A model generated the notes under the pieces. It was not told where the DNA came from and did no database searches. It saw only the letters and a list, made by a program, of their open reading frames with translations. This document shows positions 34,297 to 43,291 of a stretch of DNA of 64,000 bases, in pieces. Source of the DNA: CAVVNN01 sp963838035 (lineage in GTDB: Bacteria > Actinomycetota > Thermoleophilia > Solirubrobacterales > 70-9). Position 1 is the first letter of the stretch. Each line of letters begins with the position of its first letter. The DNA lies in the NCBI GenBank assembly GCA_963838035.1, contig CAWIPM010000009.1, positions 62,001 to 126,000 of the forward strand. Direction: 5' to 3'. Made by a program: the position numbers and the translations under genes.

Positions 34297-35723
34297 AGAG
34301 TCGCAGCGGACTGACAGGAGTCGCGAGCAGCCCGGTGCTGGTCGGCGCGGTCACGGTCCTGGTCGTGATCGTCGCCGTCTTCCTCGCCTACAACGCCAAC
34401 AACGGCCTCCCATTCGTCTCCACCTACAACCTCAAGGCCCAGCTCCCCAATGCCGACGCGCTGGTCAAGGGCAACGAGGTGCGCATCGGCGGCGTCCGAG
34501 TCGGCATCGTCAAGTCGGTGGTTCCAGTCCAGCTCGGCAACGGCCGTGTCGCCGCCCAGCTGTCGCTCAGCCTCGACAAGAGCGTCGAGCCGCTTCCGGT
34601 CGACTCGACGATGATCGTCCGGCCGAAGTCGGCGCTCGGGCTCAAGTACCTGCAGGTGACCCCCGGAAACTCGTCGCAGGGCTTTGCCGCGGGCGAAACG
34701 ATCCCCCCCTCCGCCGCCCGTCCCGAACCGGTCGACATCGACCAGTTCTTCGACATGTTCGACGAAAAGACGCGCAAAGCGATCCAGCGCAATGAGGCGG
34801 GCTTCGGCAACGCGCTGGCCGGCCGCGGCCCGCAGCTGAACGAAGCGTTCGGCGCGCTTCGCCGCCTGGTCGAAAGCAGCCAGCCGGTGCTGCGGACGAT
34901 CGTCGCACCGAGCACCGACTTCGGTGGCTTCTGGAGAGCGCTGGAGGACCTCTCGGCCACCGTTGCACCGGTCGCCGAGACGCAGGCGAGCCTCTTCGTC
35001 GCCCTCGACCGCACCTTCGCCGCCTTCGCCCGCGTCTCCCGCCCATTCATCCAGGAAACGATCTCCAAGAGCCCCTCGACTCTCGACACCGCCAACGCCG
35101 ACCTGCCGACGCTGCGGCCCTTCCTGCACGACTCCGAACAGTTCTTCGTTGCCCTCAAGCCCGGCGCCAAGGCGCTGGCCGAAACCTCGCCGACGATCGC
35201 CGCCGCCCTGCACGCCGGCGTTCCTGCCCTCAACAAATCACCGATCCTCAACGCCCAGCTGGTGCCGACCGCGAAGGCGCTGCTCGCCTTCCAGAGCGCT
35301 CCCGGCGTCTTCAACGGGCTCGATCTGCTGATCGACACGAACAAGACCCTCGGCCCGGCGATCAAGTTCATCGGCCCGGCGCAGACGACCTGCAACTACC
35401 TGACTCTCGCCTTCAGGAATCTCGCCAGCGCGACCGAAGGGAGCGACGGGCTGGGCAACTGGCTCAACTTCATCTCCTTCACCCCCCCCGAAGGGCCGAA
35501 CAACGAGGGCAGCCCGGCCTCGGCGCCGGCCAACGGAGGCGAAGTCAAAAACCACCTCCATTACAACCCCTACCCGAACACCGCTTCCCCGGGGCAGCCG
35601 AAGACGTGCGAAGCGGGCAACGTCCGTTACCTGAGCGGCCAGACCGTGATCGGCCCATCCCCGGGGAATCCGCACACCACCACCACCTCGGGCCAGCTGG
35701 AAGGGCAGGGGGGTTCCAAGTGA
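34293..35723 (+). CDS. MCE family protein 3
   Basis: A 476-residue MCE protein. The N-terminal helix is PVLVGAVTVLVVIVAVFLAYN, followed by the MCE domain (YNLKAQLPNADALVKGNEVRIGGVRVG) to about residue 150, a PVDIDQFFDMFDEKTRKAIQ segment shared with mce1, and a long alpha-helical tail. A glycine/proline/asparagine-rich end (PEGPNNEGSPASAPANGG) precedes the stop. The ATG overlaps the previous stop as ATGA. Intact. Confidence 0.9.
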   Translation: MKSRSGLTGVASSPVLVGAVTVLVVIVAVFLAYNANNGLPFVSTYNLKAQLPNADALVKGNEVRIGGVRVGIVKSVVPVQLGNGRVAAQLSLSLDKSVEPLPVDSTMIVRPKSALGLKYLQVTPGNSSQGFAAGETIPPSAARPEPVDIDQFFDMFDEKTRKAIQRNEAGFGNALAGRGPQLNEAFGALRRLVESSQPVLRTIVAPSTDFGGFWRALEDLSATVAPVAETQASLFVALDRTFAAFARVSRPFIQETISKSPSTLDTANADLPTLRPFLHDSEQFFVALKPGAKALAETSPTIAAALHAGVPALNKSPILNAQLVPTAKALLAFQSAPGVFNGLDLLIDTNKTLGPAIKFIGPAQTTCNYLTLAFRNLASATEGSDGLGNWLNFISFTPPEGPNNEGSPASAPANGGEVKNHLHYNPYPNTASPGQPKTCEAGNVRYLSGQTVIGPSPGNPHTTTTSGQLEGQGGSK

Positions 35724-37229
35724 GCCGTCTTCCCGAGCGCGACATCAGGCAGGGGGCCACCAACCGCCGCTTCAAGTGGCGACCCAGCAACGCGATGATC
35801 GCGGTGATCTTCATCGTCGTCTTCACGGTCGGTCCCTACCTGGCCTTCACCGGCCATGTGCCCTTCACCAGCTACGGCTACGAGCTGAAGGCGACCTTCT
35901 CCAACTCGGCCAACATCGCGCTCAACTCGCCGGTGCGGATCGCCGGCGTCGAAGTCGGCCAGGTGATCTCGGCCGAACGCGACGGCGACAACACCACGGT
36001 CACCTTCACGGTCAGCGAATCCGGGACGGCCGGTCCACACCGACGCCTTCGCCGCGATCAGGCCGCGGATCTTCCTCGAGGGCAACTTCTTCGTCGATCT
36101 GGACCCCGGCAGCCCGAGCGCGCCGGACATGGCCAGCGGCGCGACGATCCCGGTCAGCCACACCTCCACCGCGGTCCAGCTCGACCAGATCCTCACCGCG
36201 CTGCAGTCGCCGGTGCGGGCCGACCTCAGCCGCCTGCTGGAGAGCTACGGTGAAGCGCTTACGCATAAGCCGACGGCGGCCGAAGACGCGACACAGCTCC
36301 CCGAGGTGAAAGGCAAGACGGGCGCCGAGGGGCTGAACGGCGCCTTCAAGTACGGCGGCCCGGCCGGTCGTTACAGCGCCCAGGTCAGCAATGCTCTCCT
36401 CGGCACCCAGCCGCACGATCTCTCGCGCCTGATCGCCGGCGCCGGGCGCACCTTCGGCGCCTTCGCCAGCCGCGAGAGCGATCTCCAGGGCCTGATCGTC
36501 AACTTCGACACCTTCACCGGCGCCCTCGCCGCCCAATCGGCCAATCTCACGGCGACCGTCCACCGCCTCGCCCCGGCTCTGGCGGCCGGCCGCGCCTCGC
36601 TGGTCAGCCTCAACCGCACGCTGCCGCCGCTGCGCACCTATGCGATCGAGCTGACGCCCGCGGTGGCCGAGCTGCCGGGGCTGATCGCCGCCTCGAAACC
36701 ATGGCTCGAACAGGCGCGCCCGCTGCTCTCCGGCAAGGAGGGCGGCGGCGTGGCCAAGCTGCTCGCCGAGCTGACGCCGGGCCTCGCCGGCGCCGCCCAG
36801 GCGGGCAAGGCGAACGCCCTGCCTCAACTCAACCGGATCAGCCTCTGCACCACCAAGGTGCTGGTCCCGACCGGCAATCAGACGATCAACGATCGCTTCA
36901 GCACCGGCGGCCCCAATTACCGCGAGTTCCTCTTCTACCTCGCCAACTTCTCCGGTCAGGCCGAGAACTTCGACGGAAACGGCCCCTACCTGCGCATCCA
37001 GGGCGGTGGTGGGGAAAAGCTGGTGGAAGAGTCGAATCTGAAAGCCCCGCTCATCTCCGACCAGAAGCAGTTCGCCCACTCGGCCGTCTCTCCGCTCGGC
37101 ACCCAGCCCCAGCTCGGTGGACGCCCCCCGTTGAAGCCGGAAGTGGACTGCTTCGACAACCCCGTCCCCGACGTGAACGCCGGCCTCGGCCAGGTCGGAG
37201 CGCCCAGCCCCGTGGCGGTGAACCCATGA
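35720..37229 (+). pseudogene. MCE family protein 4 with one frame break
   Basis: The 5' part encodes a basic start, one helix (AMIAVIFIVVFTVGPYLAF) and an MCE domain (YELKATFSNSANIALNSPVRIAGVEVG). After FTVSESG the frame shifts; removing A36026 gives SGRPVHTDAFAAIRPRIFLE and an open frame to 37229, 502 residues in total. The rest is a helical tail ending with CFDNPVPDVNAG. The GTG start overlaps the previous stop. Either a true disabling mutation or an assembly error. Confidence 0.8.
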
Positions 37230-38635
37230 GCGAGCGTGAATCCCAGGTGGGCCGCCTCAAGCACTTCCGCCTGGCGCTGGCCCGGCAGGCGCGCGGCCAC
37301 GGCAAAGACACGGTCGCGATCGTCGTCCTCACCTTCCTCGGCATCGTGATGATGCTGGGGATCTTCGTTCAGCAGAAAGCCTCGCTGCCGTCCTGGATCC
37401 CCGTGGTCGGCGAAAGCTTCGACCACATCACCGCCGAGTTCACCACCGCCCAGGCGGTCACCCCGGGGCAGGGCCAGGCCGTCGACATCGCCGGCATCCA
37501 GGTCGGCAAGATCACCTCCGTCGACCTCGAAGAAGGCCACGCCGTCGTGGGCATGGACATCGAGCCCAAGTACATGAAGCTGATCCACCCCGACGCGACC
37601 CTGTTGCTGCGGCCGAAGACCAACCTCAACGACATGGTGATCGAGGTCTCGCCTGGAACCGGCCGGGGGCATATCGAAAGCGGCGACAACATCCCCCTCT
37701 CCCGCACCCAACCGAATGTCAACCTGGACGCCTTCCTCGCCACCCTCGACACCGACACCCAGCGCTACCTGCAGCTGCTGGTGGCCGGCGGCGCGCAGGG
37801 AATCGGCGGCCGTGGCCGCCAGCTTTCCGGCGTCTTCCGCCGGCTTGAGCCCTTCTCCCATTACCTGGCCAAACTCAATGGCGCCGTCGCCAAACGCCAT
37901 GTCGCGCTTGCCCGCGTTATCCACGACTTCGGCCTGCTCACCACCGAACTCGGCCGCCACGACGCCGAGATCAAGCGCTTCGTCACCTCCTCCGACGCGG
38001 CCCTCGGCAACTTCGCCAACCAGCAACAATCGATTCAGGAAGCGCTGCGCGAGTTCCCGGCGACCCTGCAGGCCGCTCGAGCGGGCTTCGCCAGCGCCGA
38101 CCGCTTCTCGACCGCGGCCCGCCCGGCGCTCTTCGGCCTGATTCCCCAGGCCCAGGCGCTCTCGCCGGCCTTCACCGCGACCGAGCGCTTCTTCAAGCAG
38201 ACGACCGCTCCGATCCGCGACCAGATCCGGCCCTTCACCCGTCAGATACGCCCGGTGCTGACCCACACGGCCGAAGGCTCTTCTTCCTTGAAGAAGACGG
38301 TCACCGGCTTCGGCAACTCGCTCGGGGCGTTCAACTCGTTCCTCAACGAGCTCGCCTACAAGCCGAAGGGCTCGAAGCAGAGCTACCTCTTCTACCTGCC
38401 GTGGCTTAACCACGACCTCAACGCGACCTTCAACCTCCAGGACGGGGGCGGGCCCGTTGGCCGGGGACTCGTCATGGTCACCTGCAACTCGTCGACCCTC
38501 GCCTTCGGGTTCGCCGGCGTCAGACCCTTCCTGAAGACGCTGCTCGATGCCGCCCGGGTTCCCCGGCCGCATGAACTTCCAGAAGTGCACGATCCCGAAA
38601 ACCCTCAGGCCACCTGCGGACCGGAAAGCAAATGA
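37226..38635 (+). CDS. MCE family protein 5
   Basis: A 469-residue MCE protein. The basic N-terminus leads to a helix (TVAIVVLTFLGIVMMLGIFV), then the MCE domain (ITAEFTTAQAVTPGQGQAVDIAGIQVG), RPKTNLNDMVIEVSPGTG, and a long helical region. Unlike its siblings it has LPSWIPVVGESFDHI between helix and domain. The ATG overlaps the mce4 stop, and its own stop overlaps mce6. Intact reading frame. Confidence 0.9.
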   Translation: MSERESQVGRLKHFRLALARQARGHGKDTVAIVVLTFLGIVMMLGIFVQQKASLPSWIPVVGESFDHITAEFTTAQAVTPGQGQAVDIAGIQVGKITSVDLEEGHAVVGMDIEPKYMKLIHPDATLLLRPKTNLNDMVIEVSPGTGRGHIESGDNIPLSRTQPNVNLDAFLATLDTDTQRYLQLLVAGGAQGIGGRGRQLSGVFRRLEPFSHYLAKLNGAVAKRHVALARVIHDFGLLTTELGRHDAEIKRFVTSSDAALGNFANQQQSIQEALREFPATLQAARAGFASADRFSTAARPALFGLIPQAQALSPAFTATERFFKQTTAPIRDQIRPFTRQIRPVLTHTAEGSSSLKKTVTGFGNSLGAFNSFLNELAYKPKGSKQSYLFYLPWLNHDLNATFNLQDGGGPVGRGLVMVTCNSSTLAFGFAGVRPFLKTLLDAARVPRPHELPEVHDPENPQATCGPESK

Positions 38636-40188
38636 GCAAGCGCGCGCCAAGCACAACCCAACTCCTGGTCATCGTCGGCTTCGCGCTGTCCTGCTTCGCC
38701 ATCCTGCTCTTCCTCTGGGTCACGTTCGGCGGGCCGACTCCTTTCAAGGCGAAGCCCTACCAGGTCAAGATCCCCTTCAACGAGGCGACCCAGCTGGCGG
38801 AACAGTCAGACGTGCGGATCTCCGGCGTCTCGGTCGGCAAGGTCCAGAACATCGCGCTTGCCCCGAACGGCAAGCAGGCCTTGGCGACGATCGACGTCGA
38901 CAATAAGTACGGGCCGCTGCCCAGGTCGACCAGGGCGATCCTTCGCACCAAGACGCTGCTTGGCGAGACCTACGTCGAACTGACCCCCGGCAACCGCAAC
39001 GGGCCGAAGCTGGCGGACGGCGCAACGCTGCCGACGGCGAACGTGGCGCAGTCGGTCCAGCTCGACGAGATCTTCCGCACCTTCGACGCGCGGACGCGCG
39101 CGGCCTTCCAGACCTGGATGCAGGAATCCGCGGTCGCGATCGCGGGTCGCGGCCAGGACTTCTCCAACGCGCTGGGCGAGTTCGAACCGACCTTCACCGA
39201 ATTCGACAAGCTGTTCCGCGTCCTCGACACCCAGCGCCTCGCGGTCAGCCAGCTCTTCCGCAACGGCGCCGTCAGCCTACGGGCTCTGCGCGGCGGCGAA
39301 GGCCAGCTGGCGAGCCTGATCCGCAACTCCAACGCTGTCTTCACCACCACCGGGCAGCGCGATCGAGACATCGAAGCGCTCTTCCGCGCCTTCCCGACCT
39401 TCCTCGACGAGTCGAAGGCGACGCTGACCCGGCTCAAAGCCTTCGCGCTCGACACCGACCCGACCGTGCGCCAGCTCGTCCCCGCCGCCGAACAGCTCTC
39501 GCCGACCCTGATCGCCTTCTCGCGCCTTGCTCCGCAGGCGAAGGGATTCTTCGAAGGCCTCGAAACGGTGATCGCCGGCGCTCCGACCGGCTTCCCAGCC
39601 GTCCGCAAGCTCTTCCGCGACCAGTTCCCGCCGCTGCTGCGGGCGCTTGACCCATTCCTCCGCAACCTCAACCCGATCCTCACCGGCCTCGGGCTCTACA
39701 AGCATGAGATCACGGGCGTGCTTGGCAACGTCGCGGCGGCCACCAACGCGGTATTGCCGACCGAAAACTCAAATGGTGAAAAGTTCCACTACCTGCGGGC
39801 GATGGGGCCGCTGAACCCGGAATCGCTGGCCACATTCAACCGGCGCCTCACGATCAACCGCAACAGCGCCTACAGCCCACCGCTCTGGGCGAAGGACCTG
39901 GCGGGCGGGCTGCCCAGCTTCGAGACCAGGCAGTGCAGCTCGGGCATCACGGCCTCGCTCGATCCCGAAACTCCGAACAACCCCTCCTTCATCGCACGCA
40001 CCAAGAAGGGCGAAGCGAAAGAAGCCGTCGAATTCTTCGAAAACCTGAAGAAGTACGCGTTCGCAGAACAGACCGACTCCAGCTCGATCCCCGCCCCCGG
40101 CTGCGCCCAGCAGGCTCCGTTCAGCCCGATCGGCAAGCCCGGCTCCGCGACGACCTACCAGCACACCTTCGCCCAGCAGGGCGAATAG
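38632..40188 (+). CDS. MCE family protein 6
   Basis: Last and longest of the series (518 residues). The helix is LLVIVGFALSCFAILLFLWVTF, followed by the MCE domain (YQVKIPFNEATQLAEQSDVRISGVSVG), RTKTLLGETYVELTPGN and VQLDEIFRTFDARTRAAF, then the helical tail. Its stop codon lies inside the left arm of a strong hairpin, which marks the end of the operon. Six genes without yrbE-type permeases or an ATPase in this window is unusual. Confidence 0.9.
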   Translation: MSKRAPSTTQLLVIVGFALSCFAILLFLWVTFGGPTPFKAKPYQVKIPFNEATQLAEQSDVRISGVSVGKVQNIALAPNGKQALATIDVDNKYGPLPRSTRAILRTKTLLGETYVELTPGNRNGPKLADGATLPTANVAQSVQLDEIFRTFDARTRAAFQTWMQESAVAIAGRGQDFSNALGEFEPTFTEFDKLFRVLDTQRLAVSQLFRNGAVSLRALRGGEGQLASLIRNSNAVFTTTGQRDRDIEALFRAFPTFLDESKATLTRLKAFALDTDPTVRQLVPAAEQLSPTLIAFSRLAPQAKGFFEGLETVIAGAPTGFPAVRKLFRDQFPPLLRALDPFLRNLNPILTGLGLYKHEITGVLGNVAAATNAVLPTENSNGEKFHYLRAMGPLNPESLATFNRRLTINRNSAYSPPLWAKDLAGGLPSFETRQCSSGITASLDPETPNNPSFIARTKKGEAKEAVEFFENLKKYAFAEQTDSSSIPAPGCAQQAPFSPIGKPGSATTYQHTFAQQGE

Positions 40189-40216
40189 AAAGGGCGGCCC
40201 GAAGGCCGCCCTTTCT
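40187..40216. terminator. Strong hairpin terminator after the MCE operon
   Basis: AGAAAGGGCGGCC and GGCCGCCCTTTCT form a perfect 13-bp stem with a CGAA tetraloop. The left arm begins with the AG of the mce6 stop codon TAG. It lies between convergent transcription units (mce6 and the secreted-protein gene at 40258), and being symmetric could serve both. Confidence 0.8.
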
Positions 40217-40257
40217 CCCCTTGCCCGTGCTGAGGAAAGACCGCTGGGTAAGCCGCC

Positions 40258-41040
40258 CTAGCCCTTCGGCGTGCAGGGCACGACGATCGCGCCGTGGAGC
40301 CTGTTGTTGTTCCTGAAGACGGCTTCACCGGTGGCGTTGAGGTGCCCGTCTGGGCACTTGGCGAGGAAGTAGCTCTGCTTCTTGCCCTTGTTGGTGAACA
40401 GCCGGTGGAGGGTGAGGCTGAAGCTGGACACCGAGCCCTGCCCTCCGACGATGACCGGGACCGAGGCGACCGCATGCTCTCCGTAGCGGCCTTTGTGCTC
40501 CTTTTTGATTTTCACCGTGGTGACCACCGCCGACGGCGCCGGCACCGAGACGAAGGCGTGGATGAAGATCGTCGTCACCCCGCCCTTGATACCGCCGTTG
40601 AAGGCGAGCAGCTTGCTGGTCACGGGGATCGGCGCCTGTTCTGCGAAGTAGATCACCAGGTGCGTCGTGCCCTGGCCGACGATGGAGTCCTTGCAGACCG
40701 CTTCCGCGCTCTTGGAGTCCCGCGCCTCCAGCTGGCCCGCCTTACAGGTCGCGAGGCCCTGTGGGTTGACAGCTCCGTTCTTGTCGACGTCGGTGATGAC
40801 TTCCTTCAGCGCCGGCGTCGGGGAGCCGTCGGTCGTGGTGAGGCCGGCGCTCGCAGTTAGAGAGACCGGCGCAAGCGTCTTCTTCGGCAGCGCCTTCGGT
40901 GAGATCTTGCCGCTGAAGCTGAGCTGCAGGTTCCCCAGTCGCACGGTGGCTTTGGAGCCGTTGCCTGCTACTGCCGCCGCCGCTGCGACGAGCGCGACTA
41001 CTGCGCCAAGTGCGAATACCAACGTCAAACGTTTGCGCAT
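40258..41040 (-). CDS. Secreted four-cysteine protein, paralogue 3
   Basis: A 260-residue secreted protein; signal peptide RLTLVFALGAVVALVAAAAAVAG. It shares with paralogues 1 and 2: ALKEVITDVDKNG, GLATC, AVCKDSIVG, LAFNGGIKGGVTTIFIHAF, VPVIVGGQGSVSSFSL, YFLAKCPDGHLNATGEAVF and a C-terminal VPCTPKG. All four cysteines align. ATG 41040 follows AAAGGAGAG, and the start MRKR matches paralogue 2. It lies between the MCE operon and the TetR gene, on the TetR strand. No named family recognised. Confidence 0.82.
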   Translation of the reverse strand: MRKRLTLVFALGAVVALVAAAAAVAGNGSKATVRLGNLQLSFSGKISPKALPKKTLAPVSLTASAGLTTTDGSPTPALKEVITDVDKNGAVNPQGLATCKAGQLEARDSKSAEAVCKDSIVGQGTTHLVIYFAEQAPIPVTSKLLAFNGGIKGGVTTIFIHAFVSVPAPSAVVTTVKIKKEHKGRYGEHAVASVPVIVGGQGSVSSFSLTLHRLFTNKGKKQSYFLAKCPDGHLNATGEAVFRNNNRLHGAIVVPCTPKG

Positions 41041-41186
41041 GTCCCTAAATCTCTCCTTTGAAGCCGGCCGTCCAGCGCCGAGCGGTTGAATGCTTGTCAT
41101 CCCTCCAAGCGACAAAAGTAGCAACATCAGCCATCGAATAAACCCGGCAATTCACAAAAAAGAGCGCCTTAACAAGGGCAGAAGAG

Positions 41187-41876
41187 CTAGCTCTCGAGCA
41201 TTGAGAGCCGAATCCGCTCGCGCTCCGCGGCGGCGCGCTCCGCACCCAGGAAGGGCAGGGCGACCCAGAACATCAGGTCGGGCAGGCGGCTCGGCAGCCG
41301 CGCCGCCGACCCATGCAGGATCTCGCTGTAGAGCAGCTCGTTTATCCCTCCGGCAAGCGAGAGGGACGTGATCCCCGGCAGCTCGACTGAGGTTTCGGCC
41401 CGTCCGGCATCGAGAAACCCGGTGAACTGCCGCAGCGCGGCATCGCGGCGGGCCAGGGCTTTGGGGCCTGCCGCAAGCACCTCGACGATTGCAAACCGGC
41501 CCTCGTCCGGGTGCTCGGCGAGATGGTCGAGCAGTGCTCCGAGGCCCGCGGCAACACGCTCCGCCCAGGGCGCTCCGGGCTTCGACTCGAAGCCACGCGC
41601 GGTGTCGCCGATCAGGTTGTCGAGCAGCACGTCATAGGCGGCCAGGAAACAGTCCTCCTTGCTCGTGAACAGCTCGTAGAACGTCTTTCTGGACACCCCG
41701 GCGACGGTGATCACGTCAACCACCCGCGTATCCGGGTAGCCGCGCTCGGAGACGACCTCGACCATCGCCTGGTGGATGCGGTTGCGCTGGGATTCCGCCA
41801 CGGCCTCCCGCGGTAACCCGTGCCGGCCCCTGGGCAGCCGCTCGCCAGACCTAGCTGGGCGTCTACCTGTAGCCAC
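41187..41876 (-). CDS. TetR family transcriptional regulator
   Basis: A 229-residue regulator. The N-terminal helix-turn-helix region is NRIHQAMVEVVSERGYPDTRVVDVITVAGVSRKTFYELFTSKEDCFLAAYD, a typical TetR_N domain near residues 30-80, and the remainder is a helical ligand-binding domain. GTG 41876 follows TACAGT by 6 nt, so the message is probably leaderless. Being the only regulator near the lipid-transport island, it may control the secreted-protein gene and MCE operon, but no matching operator was identified. Confidence 0.9.
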   Translation of the reverse strand: MATGRRPARSGERLPRGRHGLPREAVAESQRNRIHQAMVEVVSERGYPDTRVVDVITVAGVSRKTFYELFTSKEDCFLAAYDVLLDNLIGDTARGFESKPGAPWAERVAAGLGALLDHLAEHPDEGRFAIVEVLAAGPKALARRDAALRQFTGFLDAGRAETSVELPGITSLSLAGGINELLYSEILHGSAARLPSRLPDLMFWVALPFLGAERAAAERERIRLSMLES

Positions 41877-41882
41877 CCCGAG

Positions 41883-41888
41883 ACTGTA
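41883..41888 (-). promoter_or_regulatory. -10 box of the TetR gene
   Basis: On the minus strand TACAGT followed by 6 nt and the GTG start. No Shine-Dalgarno is visible in the gap. Confidence 0.4.
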
Positions 41889-41913
41889 GAGCAGAGAGCC
41901 GAAAAACTCGCGG

Positions 41914-43269
41914 TTACTCGATCCAGACGACCTGTTCTCGGTCGGGTCCCACGCCCACCAGGCGGATCGGGACGCCGGCGAAATCTGTGATCAAGCGCAG
42001 GTAGTCGCGCGCCTCCTGCGGAAGGTCCGCCTCGCGGCGGGCCCCCGAGATGTCGCCTTCGAAGCCGGGCATGTCCTCGTACTCGGGCTGGGCCGAGTGC
42101 AGGATCGACTGGTGGTAGGGGAAGCGATCGAGGACCGCCCCCTCCTTGGAGCGGTAGCGGACGGCGGCCCGCAGGGTGGGCAGGCCGCTGAGCACGTCGA
42201 GCTTGGTGATCGCCAGTGCGCTCATCCGGTTGAGGCGAACTGCGTAGCGCAGCGCGACCAGATCGATCCACCCGCAGCGCCGCCGCCGCCCCGTCGTCGT
42301 CCCGAACTCGTGGCCGCGCTCCAGCATGTGCTCGCCGACGTCGTCTTCGAGCTCGGTCGGGAACGGCCCCGCGCCGACCCGGGTCGCGTAGGCCTTGGCG
42401 ATGCCCCAGACCTCGTCGATGTCGGTCGGGCCGACGCCGGCGCCGACGCAGGCTGCGCCCGCGATCGGGTTCGATGAGGTGACGAAGGGGTAGGTGCCGT
42501 GATCGAGGTCGAGCAGGGTCGCCTGGGCCCCCTCGAAGAGCACCGTGCGGCCGGCGTCGAGCGCATCCCAGCACAGGCGGGCGGTGTCGGCGATGTGGGG
42601 CTCCAGCCGGTGCCCGTAGTTGACGTGTTCCTCGGTCATCGTGTGCAGGTCGAGGCGGGGGTCCGGCACCTCCTCGATCGCCTGCTCGACGGCGGCCTTG
42701 TCGGTCTCCTCGCCGGCCTCCTTGCGCAGCTTGCGCCGCTGCACGGAGAGTTCGCGCAGGGCCTGCTGCTTGGGCTCCAGCGCGGCGCGGATCTTGGTGC
42801 GCAGGATCTTCTCGTCGAGCAGGTCCTGAACGCGGATGCCGAGCCGCAGCGCCTTGTCCGCGTAGCAGGGGCCGATCCCGCGCCGGGTGGTGCCGATCGA
42901 GAGCTTTCCCAGCTTGGTCTCGCCCGCAGTGTCGAGCAGCACGTGGTAGGGCATGATCAGGTGCGCGTTGGCGGAGATCCGCAGGTTGCCGACGTCGACG
43001 CCGCTGCGCCGCAGCCCGTCGATCTCCCCCAGCAGGATGCTCGGGTCGATCACGACTCCGTTGCCGATCACACTGGTCTTGTCCGGGTGCAGAATGCCGG
43101 AGGGAATCAGGTGGAACTTGAACTCCTCGCCATCGCGGACGATCGTGTGGCCCGCGTTGTTGCCGCCCTGGAAGCGCACGACCATCTCGGCCCGGTCCGC
43201 CAGCAGGTCGGTGACCTTGCCCTTGCCCTCGTCGCCCCACTGGGCCCCGACTATGACCACGCCCGGCAT
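41914..43269 (-). CDS. purA: Adenylosuccinate synthetase
   Basis: First committed step from IMP to AMP, joining aspartate to IMP with GTP. The 451-residue product begins with the GTP-binding GAQWGDEGKGKVTD motif, has the FQGGNNAGHTIV loop, GTTRRGIGPCYADK, and TTTGRRRRCGWID near residue 310. It is about 20 residues longer than the common form because of a segment near residues 170-190 (LRKEAGEETDKAAVEQ). It lies downstream of the dnaB-dnaC operon on the same strand. Confidence 0.96.
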   Translation of the reverse strand: MPGVVIVGAQWGDEGKGKVTDLLADRAEMVVRFQGGNNAGHTIVRDGEEFKFHLIPSGILHPDKTSVIGNGVVIDPSILLGEIDGLRRSGVDVGNLRISANAHLIMPYHVLLDTAGETKLGKLSIGTTRRGIGPCYADKALRLGIRVQDLLDEKILRTKIRAALEPKQQALRELSVQRRKLRKEAGEETDKAAVEQAIEEVPDPRLDLHTMTEEHVNYGHRLEPHIADTARLCWDALDAGRTVLFEGAQATLLDLDHGTYPFVTSSNPIAGAACVGAGVGPTDIDEVWGIAKAYATRVGAGPFPTELEDDVGEHMLERGHEFGTTTGRRRRCGWIDLVALRYAVRLNRMSALAITKLDVLSGLPTLRAAVRYRSKEGAVLDRFPYHQSILHSAQPEYEDMPGFEGDISGARREADLPQEARDYLRLITDFAGVPIRLVGVGPDREQVVWIE

Positions 43270-43291
43270 AGGTGGGGGATTCTGCCGGGTT

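Noticed and set aside
25857..36026. Programmed ribosomal frameshifting at the four break points
   Set aside because: No slippery heptamer is seen and a different local sequence surrounds each site; four independent programmed sites in three genes is implausible.
41182..41193. AGAGCTAGCTCT palindrome at the TetR gene end
   Set aside because: It covers the stop codon and is far from any start, so an operator role is not supported.
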